Assembly (NCBI RefSeq): GCF_033568475.1
Contig: NC_133121.1
Span: 56,705,905-56,769,904 of the forward strand
Length of the DNA stretch: 64,000 nt
DNA from: Henckelia pumila
Lineage: Eukaryota > Streptophyta > Magnoliopsida > Lamiales > Gesneriaceae
Direction: 5' to 3'
Every line of letters begins with the position of its first letter. The first letter of the stretch is position 1. Position numbers and translations under genes: made by a program. The notes beneath the pieces were generated by a model. That model searched no databases. It was not told the origin of the DNA and worked only from the letters and a program-made list of their open reading frames with translations. Below are positions 11,671 through 23,379 of the stretch, one piece after another.

Positions 11671-13474
11671 AGGTTGCTCAGATCAAGCGATTAAATTAAT
11701 CGGTTGTACAAAAAAAATTTTAAGCCTCGGTTTTTGAAACAAAACAAATTTTTAAAATTAAATTTTTGACGGGCAAAACACGGGCAGTGATTGGATCGCT
11801 TCCCGGGGCAGCGATCGGATCGCTGCCCAGTGCAGCGCTGGGCGCTGCCCAGGGCAGCGATCGTCGCTGCCCAAGGGGCAGCGACGGGTTGCCCGGCCCG
11901 AGCCCCTTTTGGGGCGCGGGCTGCCCGGGATCGTCCCGGGCGGCCCGGAAAAATTAATTTTTTATTTTTAATTAAAATTTTAATATGTTAAAATTCTATT
12001 TTTGGTCCGATCAAAAATTGTTTTTGATTGGTCCACGAGGCGTCGGATCGAATTGTTCGAGTCCGAAAATTTTAAAATTGATTTTTGGATAAATTTGAAT
12101 TTTTGGAAAATTTATAGATTTTATCCGTTAAATCAGATTTTATGAAATTAATTATTTATTGGTACAATTGATGATAAGATATGATCTTATGGAAATATTG
12201 AGTAAAATATGATTTTATGTATAAAATTAGATTTTATATGTAAAATATGATTTTATTTGATAAAAAGATAAAATATGATTATGTATGTAAAATAAGATTT
12301 TATATATGGAATTTGATTTTATCCTTTTTAATTTAATTGCCATTGCATGTTATCCAATAAATTAATTTTGAATTAAATATTATTGGATAAAGATGATCAA
12401 TTTCCATGACCAATTTTGTAGGTGTATGTTAGGGAATTTACATTTGTTTTATTGTTGTTGGATTTATTAATGGGCCTGGTTTATGGCCCAATATGAATTG
12501 CCATATGTAATAAAAGTGGGCCTGGTTTATGGCCCGTTTCCACCCTTAAAATGTATCCCCTACTTGTCATAGTTATTTATTGTAAATACATTATACATAG
12601 TGGGAGATGAAGATTTGAAGATGAAGGTGGGCCCAGCAGACAATAAAGACTGAAGAAATGTAAATTGGAAGCTCAATGTAATAGGATTGCATTGCATACT
12701 TGCATATTACCTAGGATTGGACTTAGACTCGTGATTGGCAACCACGGGTCGATTAGTAATGGAATCGATCATCCTAAAATATAATATATGATATTATCGT
12801 TGTATGCATGTTTAGACTAAATTGTATGAATCCCGCAAGCATACAAATTTTAAATGATGAGACAAATTTTCAAAATTAAAATCCCTCATTTTAAATATGA
12901 TTTAAAATTGATATCAAGATAAATAAAGGAAATTTAAATATTGTTTAAATGTTCCTACCTTCCATCAACGATCAATGTATGAGATGCTACCCGCGGATAC
13001 GGTCCGGCTCATATTATTGGGGGGGCCCGTTTGTCGGAAAGCTGTACATTAGATCGACAAATGTTGTAAGTTGGGTGGAACTCCCATGGGATCGGCTCAT
13101 ATTATTGGGGGATCCACATGGCGACCGTCCATCACAACTTAATATTGATGGGTCATCTTGACATGTCACAATAAACGGCGTCATATTATTGGGCCCTTAT
13201 TGGACATGAGGTAAAAACATGGAGGTTGCTTTGGAAGCAATTGGGCTCTACCTTTTGAAAATTATGGTTGGCTGATATTATTCGGGACTATAGTTTGTCA
13301 ATTGGACTCCATGTTCCCACTAAAGAAAATGTATCTCGTTTTCACTAGAGGATAGTGAAATCGTTAAAATAGTGGGAGTGAGATTCATAAAATAAATTTC
13401 GCCTATTTTATGTCTTAGTAAATTAATTAAACAATCACTGATTATTGTCTGTTTCTTTTCAGTATTTCATTAAG
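11671..13474 (+). other. Element B leader, GC-rich stem region and periodic motif
   Basis: 1.8 kb with no supported gene. Positions 11780-11950 are very GC-rich with repeated GGGCAGCGATCG-type units that fold on themselves. Positions 12170-12330 are an AT-rich series of AAAATATGATTTTAT units. Two copies of GGGCCTGGTTTATGGCCC lie at 12473 and 12520. Positions 13011-13286 hold four copies of ATATTATTGGG/CGGG at about 88-bp spacing. All of these recur in element C. Open frames in the GC region are composition effects. Confidence 0.7.
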
Positions 13475-16134
13475 ATGAATTCGCGTAATCCACTATTCTC
13501 TATTCTCGAACAAAATAAACTGACTGGCGCAAACTATACGGAATGGTTCCATAAGTTGAAGATTGTCTTGACCTCGGAGAAGATGCTCTACGTGTTAGAA
13601 AAATCTCCTCCGAAGGAAGCACCAGCTGATATAAGTCCGGAAGAGTTGGCAAAACTTGATAAATGGTGGGACCATGATATCAAGGCCAAATGCTATATGC
13701 AAGCTTCGATGTCTGATGAACTCCAGAGGCGATTTGAGGATACCGTGAATGATGCTGACATTCACGTACAACTCAAGGAACTTTTTGGGGCTCAATCGAG
13801 AGCTGAAAGGTTCGCTACTGTAAAAGAGTTAATGACATGTCGCATGCGTGAAGGGACTTCGGTCCGTGATCATGGGGTACGCGTGATTTGGCTCATTCAG
13901 AAGTTGGTAACGCTTGATTTGGTATTGGAGCATGAACTCAATGTGGACTTATTACTTCTCTCTCTTCCTTCATCGTTTGACGGTTTTGTGGTGAATTTCA
14001 ATATGAACAAGATAGAGGCCTCCTTTGAAGAGATGGTCAATATGCTTGTAACTTATGAAGCCACTTTAAAGAAGGATAAACCGGTTTTCTTGGTGGGCTC
14101 CTCTTCTTCTGCTAAGAAGGGGCCAAGTACAAAGGGTAAGAAACGTTCTATCCCATCCAAGAAAACCGGACCCGAGAAGAAGAACAAGACAAAGGCTTCA
14201 AACATGGAAAAGTCCAAGGATGTTTGCCATCACTGCAAGAAACCCGATCATTGGAAACGTAACTGCAAGGAATATCTAGAGCAGTTGCGAACTGCGAAGG
14301 GTATATTTTATATTGAAATAAATGTTTCACTTAATACTACTTCTTGGGTATTGGATACCGGATGTGGATCTCACATTTGCAATGATTTGCAAGTGATGAC
14401 AAAAAGTCGCAAGCTTAGAATGGGTGAGACCCAGCTGAGGCTCGGAAATGGTTCCAGAGTTGAAGCCAAAGCTGTGGGAGACGTTTATTTAATATTGCAG
14501 AACGATTTTAAGTTACTTTTGAGAGATGTTTTATTTGTTCCAGACTTGATTAAAAACATTATTTCTGTTTCTATGCTTGATAGAGATGGTTTTTCTTGCA
14601 ATTTTGTGAATGAGATTTGCAATATTTACAAGAATGAATGTTTGATTGGAAATGGACAACTTGAAAACGATCTATATAACTTAAAATTAAAAGACGTTCC
14701 AATAAATTATGTTGATAAACTGGTAACAACGAACAAAAGGAAAATCGATAGTCAAAACCCGGCAAACCTTTGGCATGCTAGGCTAGGTCATATTTCCTCA
14801 AGGAGGATGAACAAGCTAGTGGGAGAGGGCATGTTTGATATGTCTGATATTAACTCTCTACCTACTTGTAAATCCTGCCTGAAAGGAAAAATGACTAAAT
14901 CTCCATTCAAGGGGAAACCTGAGCGTAGTCAAAATCTGTTGGATTTGATCCATACAGATGTTTGTGGTCCATTTAGAATTGGTACTCAATTTGGCCACAC
15001 CTACTTCATTACCTTTACTGATGATTATTCAAGGTATGGGTATTTATATTTAATGAAATATAAGTCTGAAGCATTTGAAAAGTTCAAAGAATTCAAGGCT
15101 AAAGTAGAAAATAAGCTAGGTAAAAGTATTAAAGCACTTCGATCGGATCGAGGTGGAGAATACTTGAGTACCGAGTTTTTGAGCTATCTAAAAGAGAATG
15201 GGATTCTCTCTCAGTGGACTCCTCCTATGACACCTCAGCTGAATGGTGTATCGGAGCGTCGTAATCGAACTTTTTTGGACATGGTTCGATCCATGATGAG
15301 CTTCACTGAGCTTTCACCTTTGTTTTGGGGCTACGCACTTGAAACGGTGGTGTTGTTGTTGAACAACGTCCACACCAAAGCAGTGGATAAAACACCATAC
15401 GAGTTATGGAATGGCAAAACTCCTAAGTATTCGTACTTGAGGATTTGGGGATGTCCAGCTTACGTGGAGTAGACAGTGGGAGATAAGTTGGATAGTCGAT
15501 CCACCTTATGTTATTTTGTAGGGTATCCGAAGAATTCAATCGGATATTATTTCTATCATCCTACTGAAACAAAAGTGTTTGTTTCAAGGAATGCCACCTT
15601 CTTGGAGAAGGAGTTCTTATTGGATAAGAAAGGCGAGATGATGGAACTCGAAGAAATTCGAGAAGAACCCGAAATACAAAATAATGATCCCATACCTCAA
15701 GAATCTTCAGAGGACACGCCTATACCTAGAAGATCCGAGAGGACTTCTAGACCTCCTATTCGATATGGTCTTCTTCTTGAAAGGGATCAAGATGAACCCG
15801 ACGTTGGATGTGATCCAAGAAACTTCAAGGAAGCAATTTCTGATGCGGATTCAAATTTATGGCTTGAAGCTATGCAGTCGGAAATAGATTCGATGCATAC
15901 AAACCAAGTTTGGTCTTTAGTAGATCCTCCCGATGGAATTGTTCCAATAGGGTGTAAATGGATCTACAAGAGAAAGCTTGGGCCTGATGGTAAGGTATTG
16001 ACCTACAAGGCACGATTGGTGGCGAAAGGTTATACTCAAAGACAAGGAGTTGACTATGATGAAACCTTTTCACCAGTTGCAATGTTCAAGTCCATAAGAA
16101 TCCTTATTGCCATAGCTGCTTGGTATGACTATGA
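13475..16134 (+). pseudogene. Element B gag, protease, integrase and start of RT
   Basis: The ATG at 13475 begins MNSRNPLFSILEQNKLTGAN, a copia Gag start (UBN2-like region YTEWFHKLKIVL). A CCHC knuckle CHHCKKPDHWKRNC lies at about 14228-14269. The protease active site region is WVLDTGCGSHIC near 14344-14379. The pre-integrase HHCC segment is WHARLGHISS...CKSCLKGKMTKSPF. Integrase catalytic residues are Asp in HTDVCGPF, Asp in LRSDRGGEY and Glu in NGVSERRN. An in-frame TAG at 15470-15472 follows GCPAYVE; element C has CGG there. RT begins (CKWIYKRKLGPDG, ARLVAKGYTQRQGVDY) and is cut at 16134 by element C. Gag itself is intact. Confidence 0.92.
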
Positions 16135-17995
16135 TGTAAGAGTGGGTGCCCAGTGAGCCAACTGTGTGGCTATGGGCTTTGTTGACTCTTTGTATAAACA
16201 ATCTTTTGTTTAATATTATTTACACTTTTATGGCAATGACTTTATATTACTTCATATTGTTATATTGTGATATACTATTGTTGTTTTGATAAAGACCTTG
16301 AATATACTATAGTGTATGTAAGATGTGGTAGAACATGGAGATGTCTATCATGAAATACATCTTATAGTCACTGTATATTCTAAAACCGTTCCTAGTCGAT
16401 TGAGCCGTCCGATAATAAGGATAAGGATCGCTCGAGTTTGAGACTAGCATTTGCGATGCGGAGTACCACGTTTCATTGGTAGGGAACATGGAGATGTTCG
16501 AAGCATGCAAATGGATATTCATAGGATGAATAGTCGAACTACCCTATCCGGACTTTCCAAGTGGTTATCACTTATCGAGTGGATAAAGTCCGCGGTTTTG
16601 GTTGTACACCATTAGTCCTTACGACTTGAAACATCATGGAGACTCTATATGCTAGCACTGTGCTTTGACTCGTTTACCGACTCTGAGGGGGTCATCAGGT
16701 GTCGAGATTGGGTACAGTTACGACACATATAGGAGTCAATGCATTGTTGTCAAGGATTCACCACATACTTGCGAGTGTGGATATCCTATGCGATCTGAGG
16801 AGATATTAGTGTGACAAATCTCTGGCCAGAGTACTTGATGTGATTTAAGAAATGGTTTCTTAGTAGCACATGCGATGTCACTAATTTGATCTTCAAGATG
16901 TATTGCATAGTTATCGAATCTTGAGCGACTCTCGATATACCAATGGTTGATGATTCGATCGGGATATATGGATGAAGGGACCGTACTGTACGTTAACCAA
17001 AATCTACTGGTTCTTGTAGGCACTATCAGTGATACCTAGGGAATCATGGGGCGATGTTGCTAGGCGCTTTACCATGATTCGTTGGGCAAGTCGGAAAGTG
17101 TTGTTCCGAGTCACAAGGAGTTGTGAGCCCACGGCTAGCTGTATCCCTGAACCATTGAGGGTCACACAGTGTAATGGAGTTTTAATCCCGTTGAGATAGT
17201 TAAATTTAAAGAGTTAAATTTAATGAACTAAGGAGTTGGACTTCTTAAATAAGAGTAAGGGAGTAGGATTTCCTAAAATGACATAGGGATGGACATTTTT
17301 GGAAACCACTGAATTCGGATTCAGGAAAATTTATTTTGACTTTAAAATGTGCAGAAATGGTTTCTGTGCACATTGGTGAAATCAGTTCATCAATCGGAGT
17401 CACGATGAATTTTATATTAATTTCTGAACGAGCGGGCTTTGCTTGTCGGGCCCCAGCTTATGACTAATGGGCCCTAAGGTGTTAGTGGCCTGCATTATAA
17501 ATAAGTTATTTCAGTACAGAAATTACACACAACAGGTCATAATTTTTGAGACAGAGCAAAAATCGAACCCTAGTCTCTCTCTCAACAAATCGGCCGAACC
17601 CTCCCCCTCTGCCCGAGAAAATTCCGGTCTGTGATTTTGAATCGCAGTAAGGAATAACGAATCAAATTCGTATTCTCTTCGCAGAAAACTTCTGATAGAT
17701 TTTCTAGTGCAATCTATCAGGGATTAAACATCTGTTCGTGGACCTGATTGAAGGCGTTCATCGGTTCCAGGGAGAGACAACAAGAGCAGAATTGTTCTGT
17801 TGGTGTCCATTAATCTCGTTGCGAGATTTGAGGTAAAATTTATTTAATTGTTATTTAAATTTTACACACACACGTAATTCAATCGATGAACGGTTGATAC
17901 CCATACCATGGAAACGTTCCATGAAAAAATTTTTAAACTTCCGCTGCACCGGGTATCAATCGTAATTGGTCTGGGAACTCGCCAGTTTTCCAACA
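16135..17995 (+). repeat. Element C 5' LTR
   Basis: 1861 bp, TGTAAGAGTG...TTCCAACA. The TATA box ATTATAAATAA is at 17494-17504. Frames here (for example on the minus strand near 16307-16522) are LTR shadows repeated in the other LTR. Confidence 0.95.
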
Positions 17996-17996
17996 G

Positions 17997-18009
17997 TGGT
18001 ATCAGAGCC
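17997..18009 (+). other. Element C primer binding site, tRNA-Met type
   Basis: TGGTATCAGAGCC, one base after the 5' LTR; matches the common initiator tRNA-Met primer site of plant copia elements. Confidence 0.92.
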
Positions 18010-19959
18010 AGGTTGCTCAGATCAATCGATTGAATTAATCAATTGTACAAAATTTTTGAGTCTCGGTTTTTGAAACAAAATAAATATTTTTAATAAAAAA
18101 AAAAAAATTTTTTTTCCGGGGGCGAAACCCGGGCAGCGATTGGATCGCTGCCCGGAAGGGGCAGCGATGGTCGCTGCCCCCAGGGGCGGCGCACGGCGCC
18201 GCCCAAAGGGGGCGCACGGCGCCGCCCAGGGCTGCGCACGTCGCCGCCCAGGGCAGCGCACGTCGCCGCCCAGGGCAGCGCACGTCGCCGCCCAGGGCAG
18301 CGCTCGCGGCGCCGCCCAGGGCGGCGCACAGCGCCGCCCAGGGGCGGCGCTCGGCGCCGCCAGGGCAGCAAGCGTTGCTGCCCTAAGGGGCAGCCGGGCT
18401 GCCCCGGCCCGCGCCCGGGTGCGGGCCAACCCGGGAGTGTCCCGGGTGGCCCGCGGGAAAAATTAATATTTTATTAAAAATTAATTTTAATATGTTAAAA
18501 TTTTATTTTTGGTCCGGTCAAAAATTGTTTTTGATTGGTTCACGAGATTTCGGATCGAATTGTTCGAGTCCGTAAATTTTAAAATTGATTTTGGATAAAT
18601 TTGAATTTTGGAAAATTTTAATATTTTATCCGTAAATTGAATTTTGAAATCAATTATTTTGGTACAATTGATGATAAGATATGATCTTATGATATATTGA
18701 GTAAAATATGATTTTATTTGTAAAATTGGATTTTATAGATAAAATATGATTTTATTTGATATGGAGATAAAATATGATTTTATATGTGAAATGAGATTTT
18801 ATATATAAAATATGATTTTATCTTGTTTAAATTTGAATTGCCACAGCATGTTATCCAATAAATTAATTTTGAATTAAATGTTATTGGATAAGGATGATCG
18901 ATTGCCATGACCAATTTTGTAGGTGTATGTTAGGAATTTACATTTTGTCTTTATTGTTGTTGGTTTTATTAATGGACCTGGTTTATGGCCCGATATGAAT
19001 GTCATATGTAATAAAAGTGGGCTTGGTTTATAGCCCGTTCCCACCCCCTAAAAATGTATCCCCTACTTGTCATTGTTATTTATTGTAAATACATTAGATT
19101 TAGTGGGAGATCAAGATTTGAAGATGGTGGGCCCAGCAGACAATGAAGACTGAAGAAATGTAAATTGGAAGCATATGTAATAGGATTGCATTTGCATACT
19201 GCATATTACCTAGGATTGGACTAAGACCCGTGATTGGCAACCACGGGTCAATTAGAAATGGAATCGATCATCCTATATAATATGTGATATTATGATTGTA
19301 TGCATGTTTAGACATAAATTGCGTGAATCCGGCAATGCATGCAATAAATTAAATATGATGAGACAAATATTTTTATAATTAAAAATCCCTCATTTTAAAT
19401 ATGATTTAAAATTTATATCAAGATAAATAAAGGAAATTTAAATTTGTTTAAATGTTCCCACCTTCCATCAACGGTCAATGTATGTGATGCTACCCGCGGA
19501 TACGGTCCGGCTCATATTATTGGGGGGGCCCGTCCGTCGGAAAGCTGTACATTGGATCGACAAATGTTGTAAGTTGGGTGGAACTCCCATGGGATCGGCT
19601 CATATTATTGGGGATCCACATGGCGACCGTCCATCACAACTTAATATTGATGGGTCATCTTGACATGTCACTTTAAACGGCGTCATATTATTGGGCCCTT
19701 ATTGGACATGAGGTAAATACATGGGGGTTGCTTAGGAAGCAATTGGGCTCTACCTTTTGAGAATTATGGTTGGCTGATATTATTCGGGACCATAAGTTTG
19801 TCAATTGGACTCCATGTTCTCACTAAGGAAAAAGTTTCCCGTTTTCACTAGAGGGTGGTGAAATCGTTAAAATAGTGGGAGTGAGATTCATAAAATAAAA
19901 TTCGCCAATTTTATGTCTTAGTAAATTATTCAAACAATCATCGATAATTGTCTGTTTTA
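18010..19959 (+). other. Element C leader with GC-rich 22-bp repeats
   Basis: Non-coding. Positions 18120-18460 are an extremely GC-rich array built from a unit of about 22 bp containing CGCCGCCCAGGGCAGCGCAC. Several units are exact, others are variants ending in CTCGGCG. Each can pair with its neighbours. The rest repeats the leader plan of B: AAAATATGATTTTAT units (18680-18840), GGTTTATGGCCC units (18968-19040), and four ATATTATTGGG/CGGG motifs at 19514, 19602, 19685 and 19778. Long frames on both strands of the GC array are artefacts of composition. Confidence 0.75.
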
Positions 19960-20548
19960 TCTCAGTAATCCACATGTTTCTGTTCTCCAACAAAACAAAC
20001 TTATTGACGCAAACAATACAGAATGATTCCATAAGTTAAGATTGTCCTAAGTTCGGAAAAAGATTTTCTAAGTGTTAGAAAAGGCTTCTCCGAAAACAGC
20101 CCCGGCTGATGTAACTGCCGAAAGGTTGGCCGAATTAGAGAAATGGTTGGACCATGATCTCAAGGCCAAATGTTACATGCAAAATTGGACAAGTCTAAAC
20201 AAGTTTGCCATCACTGCAAGAAACCCGGTAATTGGAAACGTAACTGCAAGGAATACCCCAAGCAGTTGCGAACTGCAAAGGGTATGTTTTACATTGAAAT
20301 AAATGTTTTTCTTAATACTACTTCTTGGGTATTGGATACCAGATGTAGATCTCATATTTGCAATGAGTTGCAAATGATAACAAGAAGTAATAGGATAAGG
20401 ATGGGTGAGACCCAGTCAAGGCTCGGGAATGGTTCCAGAGTTAAATCCATAGCTATGGGAAATATTTATTTTTGCAGAACGGTTTTAAGTTACTTTTGAT
20501 AGATGTTTTATTTGTTCCAGATTTAATTAAAACATTATTTCTGTTTCT
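19960..20548 (+). pseudogene. Element C gag/protease remnant
   Basis: Aligning with B, the Gag start codon region is degraded (sequence from about 19968), then KASPKTAPADVTAERLAELEKW appears at 20078-20145. The alignment then jumps from CYMQ (about 20182) to the knuckle CHHCKKPGNWKRNC (20206-20247). Roughly 500 bp, covering most of Gag, is missing. The protease region WVLDTRCRSHIC (20326-20360) has Gly to Arg at the active-site DTG. A TGA near 20500 and a one-base loss in an A run near 20532 follow. No functional Gag or protease can be made. Confidence 0.88.
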
Positions 20549-23365
20549 ATGCTAGATAGAGATGGTTATTCTTGCAATTTTGTGAATGAGATTTGCAATA
20601 TTTACAAGAATGAATGTTTAATTGGAAATGGACAATTTGAAAACGATCTATACAACTTAAAACTAAAAGACGTTCCAATGAATTATGTTGATAAACCGGC
20701 TACAACAAACAAAAGGAAAAACGATAGTCAAAACCCGGCAAACCTATGGCACGCTAGGCTAGGTCATATTTTCTCAAGAAGGATGAACAAGCTAGTGGGA
20801 GAGGGCATGTTTGATATGTCGGATATTAACTCTCTACCTACTTGTGAATCTTGTCTAAAAGGAAAAATGACTAAATCTCCTTTTAAGGGGAAACCTGAGC
20901 GTAGTCAGAATCTGTTGGATTTGATCCATACAGATGTTTGTGGTCCATTTAGAGTAGGGACTCAACATGGCCACACCTACTTCATTACCTTTACTGATGA
21001 TTGTTCAAGGTATGGGTATTTATATTTAATGAAATATAAGTCTGAAGCATTTGAAAAGTTCAAAGAATTCAGGGCTGAAGTAGAAAACAAGCTAGGTAAA
21101 AGTATTAAAGCACTTCGATCGGATCGAGGTGGAGAATACTTGAGTACCGAGTTTTTGGACTATCTGAAAGAGAATGGGATTCTCTCTCAGTGGACTCCTC
21201 CTATGACACCACAGCTTAATGGTGTATCGGAGCGTCGTAATCGAACTTTGTTGGACATGGTTCGATCTATGATGAGCTTCACTGAGCTTCCACCTTCGTT
21301 TTGGGGCTATGCGCTTGAAACGGCGGTATTGTTGTTGAACAACGTCCACACTAAAGCAGTGGACAAAACACCATACGAGTTATGGAATGGCAAAGCTCCT
21401 AAGTATTCGTACTTGAGGATTTGGGGATGTCCTGCTTACGTGAAGCGGACAGTGGGAGATAAGTTGGATAGTCGATCCAGCTTGTGTTATTTTGTAGGGT
21501 ATCCGAAGAATTCAATCGGATATTATTTCTATTATCCTGCTGAAACAAAGGTGTTTGTTTCTAGGAATGCCACCTTCTTGGAGAAGGAATTCTTATTGGA
21601 TAAGAAAGGCGAGATGATGGAACTCGAAGAAGTTCGAGAAGAACCCGAAATACAAAATAACGATCCCACACCTCAGGAACCATTGCTGGACACGCCTGCA
21701 CCTAGAAGATCCGAGAGGACTTCTAGACCTCCAGTTCGATATGGTCTTCTTCTTGAAGAGGGTCAAGATGAACCCGACATTGGATGTGATCCAAGAAGCT
21801 TCAAGGAAGCAATTTCTGATGCGGATTCAAATTTATGGCTTGAAGCTATGCAGTCAAAATTGGATTCGATGCATACAAACCAAGTTTGGTCTTTAGTAGA
21901 TCCTCCCGATGGAATTGTTCCGATAGGGTGTAAATGGATCTACAAAAGAAAGCTTGGGCCTGATGGTAAGGTATTGACCTACAAGGCGCGATTGGTGGCT
22001 AAAGGTTATACTCAAAGGCAAGGAGTTGACTATGACGAAACCTTTTCACCAGTTGCAATGTTCAAGTCCATAAGAATCCTTATTGCCATAGCTGCATGGT
22101 ATGACTATGAGATATGGCAAATGGATGTGAAGACTGCTTTTCTTAATGGAGACATTAAGGAAGAAATCTATATGAAGCAGCCTGAGGGGTACACATCCAT
22201 GGGAAGCGAGCATAAGGTATGCAAGCTTCAGAGATCAATTTATGGTCTAAAACAAGCATCAAGAAGTTGGAACCAGAAATTTGATGAAACAATTAAAGAC
22301 TTTGGTTTCATCAAGAACCCGGAGGAACCTTGCGTGTACAAGAAAGTAGTTAATGATGCGGTGACATTCTTAGTACTTTATGTTGATGACATCCTACTCA
22401 TTGGGAATGATGTAGGGATGTTGCAGTCAACAAAGATATGGTTATCAGGTAGATTTTCGATGAAGGATTTGGGTGAGGCATCCTACATTCTTGGGATACA
22501 GATCTATAGGGATAGATCTAAGAGAATGATAGGACTCACTCAATCAACCTACATCGATACCATATTGAAACGGTTTTCAATGGATGGGTCCAAGAGAGGA
22601 CATCTACCCATGTGTCATGGAGTTTCTCTATCCAAGTCTATGTGTCCCAAGACTGATGCAGAGATAGAGAATATGACACATGTACCATATGCGTCAGCTA
22701 TAGGTAGTATCATGTATGGGATGATATCTACCAGACCGGATGTAGCATTTGCTCTGAGTGTCACGAGCAGATATCAGTCTAATCCTGGTCAGATGCATTG
22801 GAAAGCCGTGAAGGACATTCTTAAGTACTTGCGAAGGACTAAGAATATGTTCATGGTTTATGGAGGACGAGAACTCAAACTGGAAGGCTATACCGACTCT
22901 AGCTTCCAAAGTGATGTGGATGACTCGAAGTCAACCTCTGGATTTGTGTTCATGCTCAATGGCGGTGCTGTCTCTTGGAAGAGTTCCAAGCAGGACACCA
23001 CAGCGGATTCCACCACTGAGGCTGAATACATTGCAGCATCAGCTGCTGCTAAAGAGGCCGTTTGGATGAGGAATTTTGTCCAAGAGTTGGGCGTCATTCC
23101 TGAATTTGTTGGTCCAGTCCCGGTGTACTGCGACAACACGGGTGCCGTTGCTCAAGCAAAGGAACCAAGGTCTCATCAAAGATCCAAACACGTACTGAGG
23201 AAATACCACATAATCCGGGAGATTGTGGAAAGAGGAGACATCAGTGTCGAACGAGTGGCCTCTGCAGACAATATCGCTGATCCACTTACTAAGCCTTTGC
23301 CAGGACCATTGTTTGACAAACATCGCGAAGCAATGGGTCTACGTAGTATGACTAGTTGGCTATAG
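20549..23365 (+). CDS. Element C pol: integrase, RT, RNase H, open
   Basis: Open frame of 938 residues, the C-terminal part of a copia polyprotein. The methionine at 20549 is internal to the family sequence, not a true start. It holds the pre-integrase HHCC segment (WHARLGHIFS...CESCLKGK), the integrase Asp-Asp-Glu (HTDVCGPF, RSDRGGEY, GVSERRNRT), and RT with KGYTQRQGVDYDETFSPVA, MDVKTAFLNGD and catalytic YVDDILLIGND (about 22378-22410). RNase H follows (YTDSSFQSDVDD, STTEAEYIA, YCDNTGAVAQ, ASADNIADPLTKPL). The stop at 23363 is 15 bases before the 3' LTR. It is fully open but disconnected from gag/protease by a frameshift. Confidence 0.9.
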   Translation: MLDRDGYSCNFVNEICNIYKNECLIGNGQFENDLYNLKLKDVPMNYVDKPATTNKRKNDSQNPANLWHARLGHIFSRRMNKLVGEGMFDMSDINSLPTCESCLKGKMTKSPFKGKPERSQNLLDLIHTDVCGPFRVGTQHGHTYFITFTDDCSRYGYLYLMKYKSEAFEKFKEFRAEVENKLGKSIKALRSDRGGEYLSTEFLDYLKENGILSQWTPPMTPQLNGVSERRNRTLLDMVRSMMSFTELPPSFWGYALETAVLLLNNVHTKAVDKTPYELWNGKAPKYSYLRIWGCPAYVKRTVGDKLDSRSSLCYFVGYPKNSIGYYFYYPAETKVFVSRNATFLEKEFLLDKKGEMMELEEVREEPEIQNNDPTPQEPLLDTPAPRRSERTSRPPVRYGLLLEEGQDEPDIGCDPRSFKEAISDADSNLWLEAMQSKLDSMHTNQVWSLVDPPDGIVPIGCKWIYKRKLGPDGKVLTYKARLVAKGYTQRQGVDYDETFSPVAMFKSIRILIAIAAWYDYEIWQMDVKTAFLNGDIKEEIYMKQPEGYTSMGSEHKVCKLQRSIYGLKQASRSWNQKFDETIKDFGFIKNPEEPCVYKKVVNDAVTFLVLYVDDILLIGNDVGMLQSTKIWLSGRFSMKDLGEASYILGIQIYRDRSKRMIGLTQSTYIDTILKRFSMDGSKRGHLPMCHGVSLSKSMCPKTDAEIENMTHVPYASAIGSIMYGMISTRPDVAFALSVTSRYQSNPGQMHWKAVKDILKYLRRTKNMFMVYGGRELKLEGYTDSSFQSDVDDSKSTSGFVFMLNGGAVSWKSSKQDTTADSTTEAEYIAASAAAKEAVWMRNFVQELGVIPEFVGPVPVYCDNTGAVAQAKEPRSHQRSKHVLRKYHIIREIVERGDISVERVASADNIADPLTKPLPGPLFDKHREAMGLRSMTSWL

Positions 23366-23379
23366 GGCAAGTGGGAGAT

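Noticed and set aside
16307-17023. Minus-strand frames of 71 and 95 residues, repeated at 23552-24269
   Set aside because: They are the same LTR sequence in both LTRs of C, antisense to the element, without any family resemblance.
18022-18466. Long overlapping open frames on both strands rich in Ala, Arg and Pro
   Set aside because: They follow from the GC-rich leader array of C, exist in several frames at once and have no homologue in B beyond composition.
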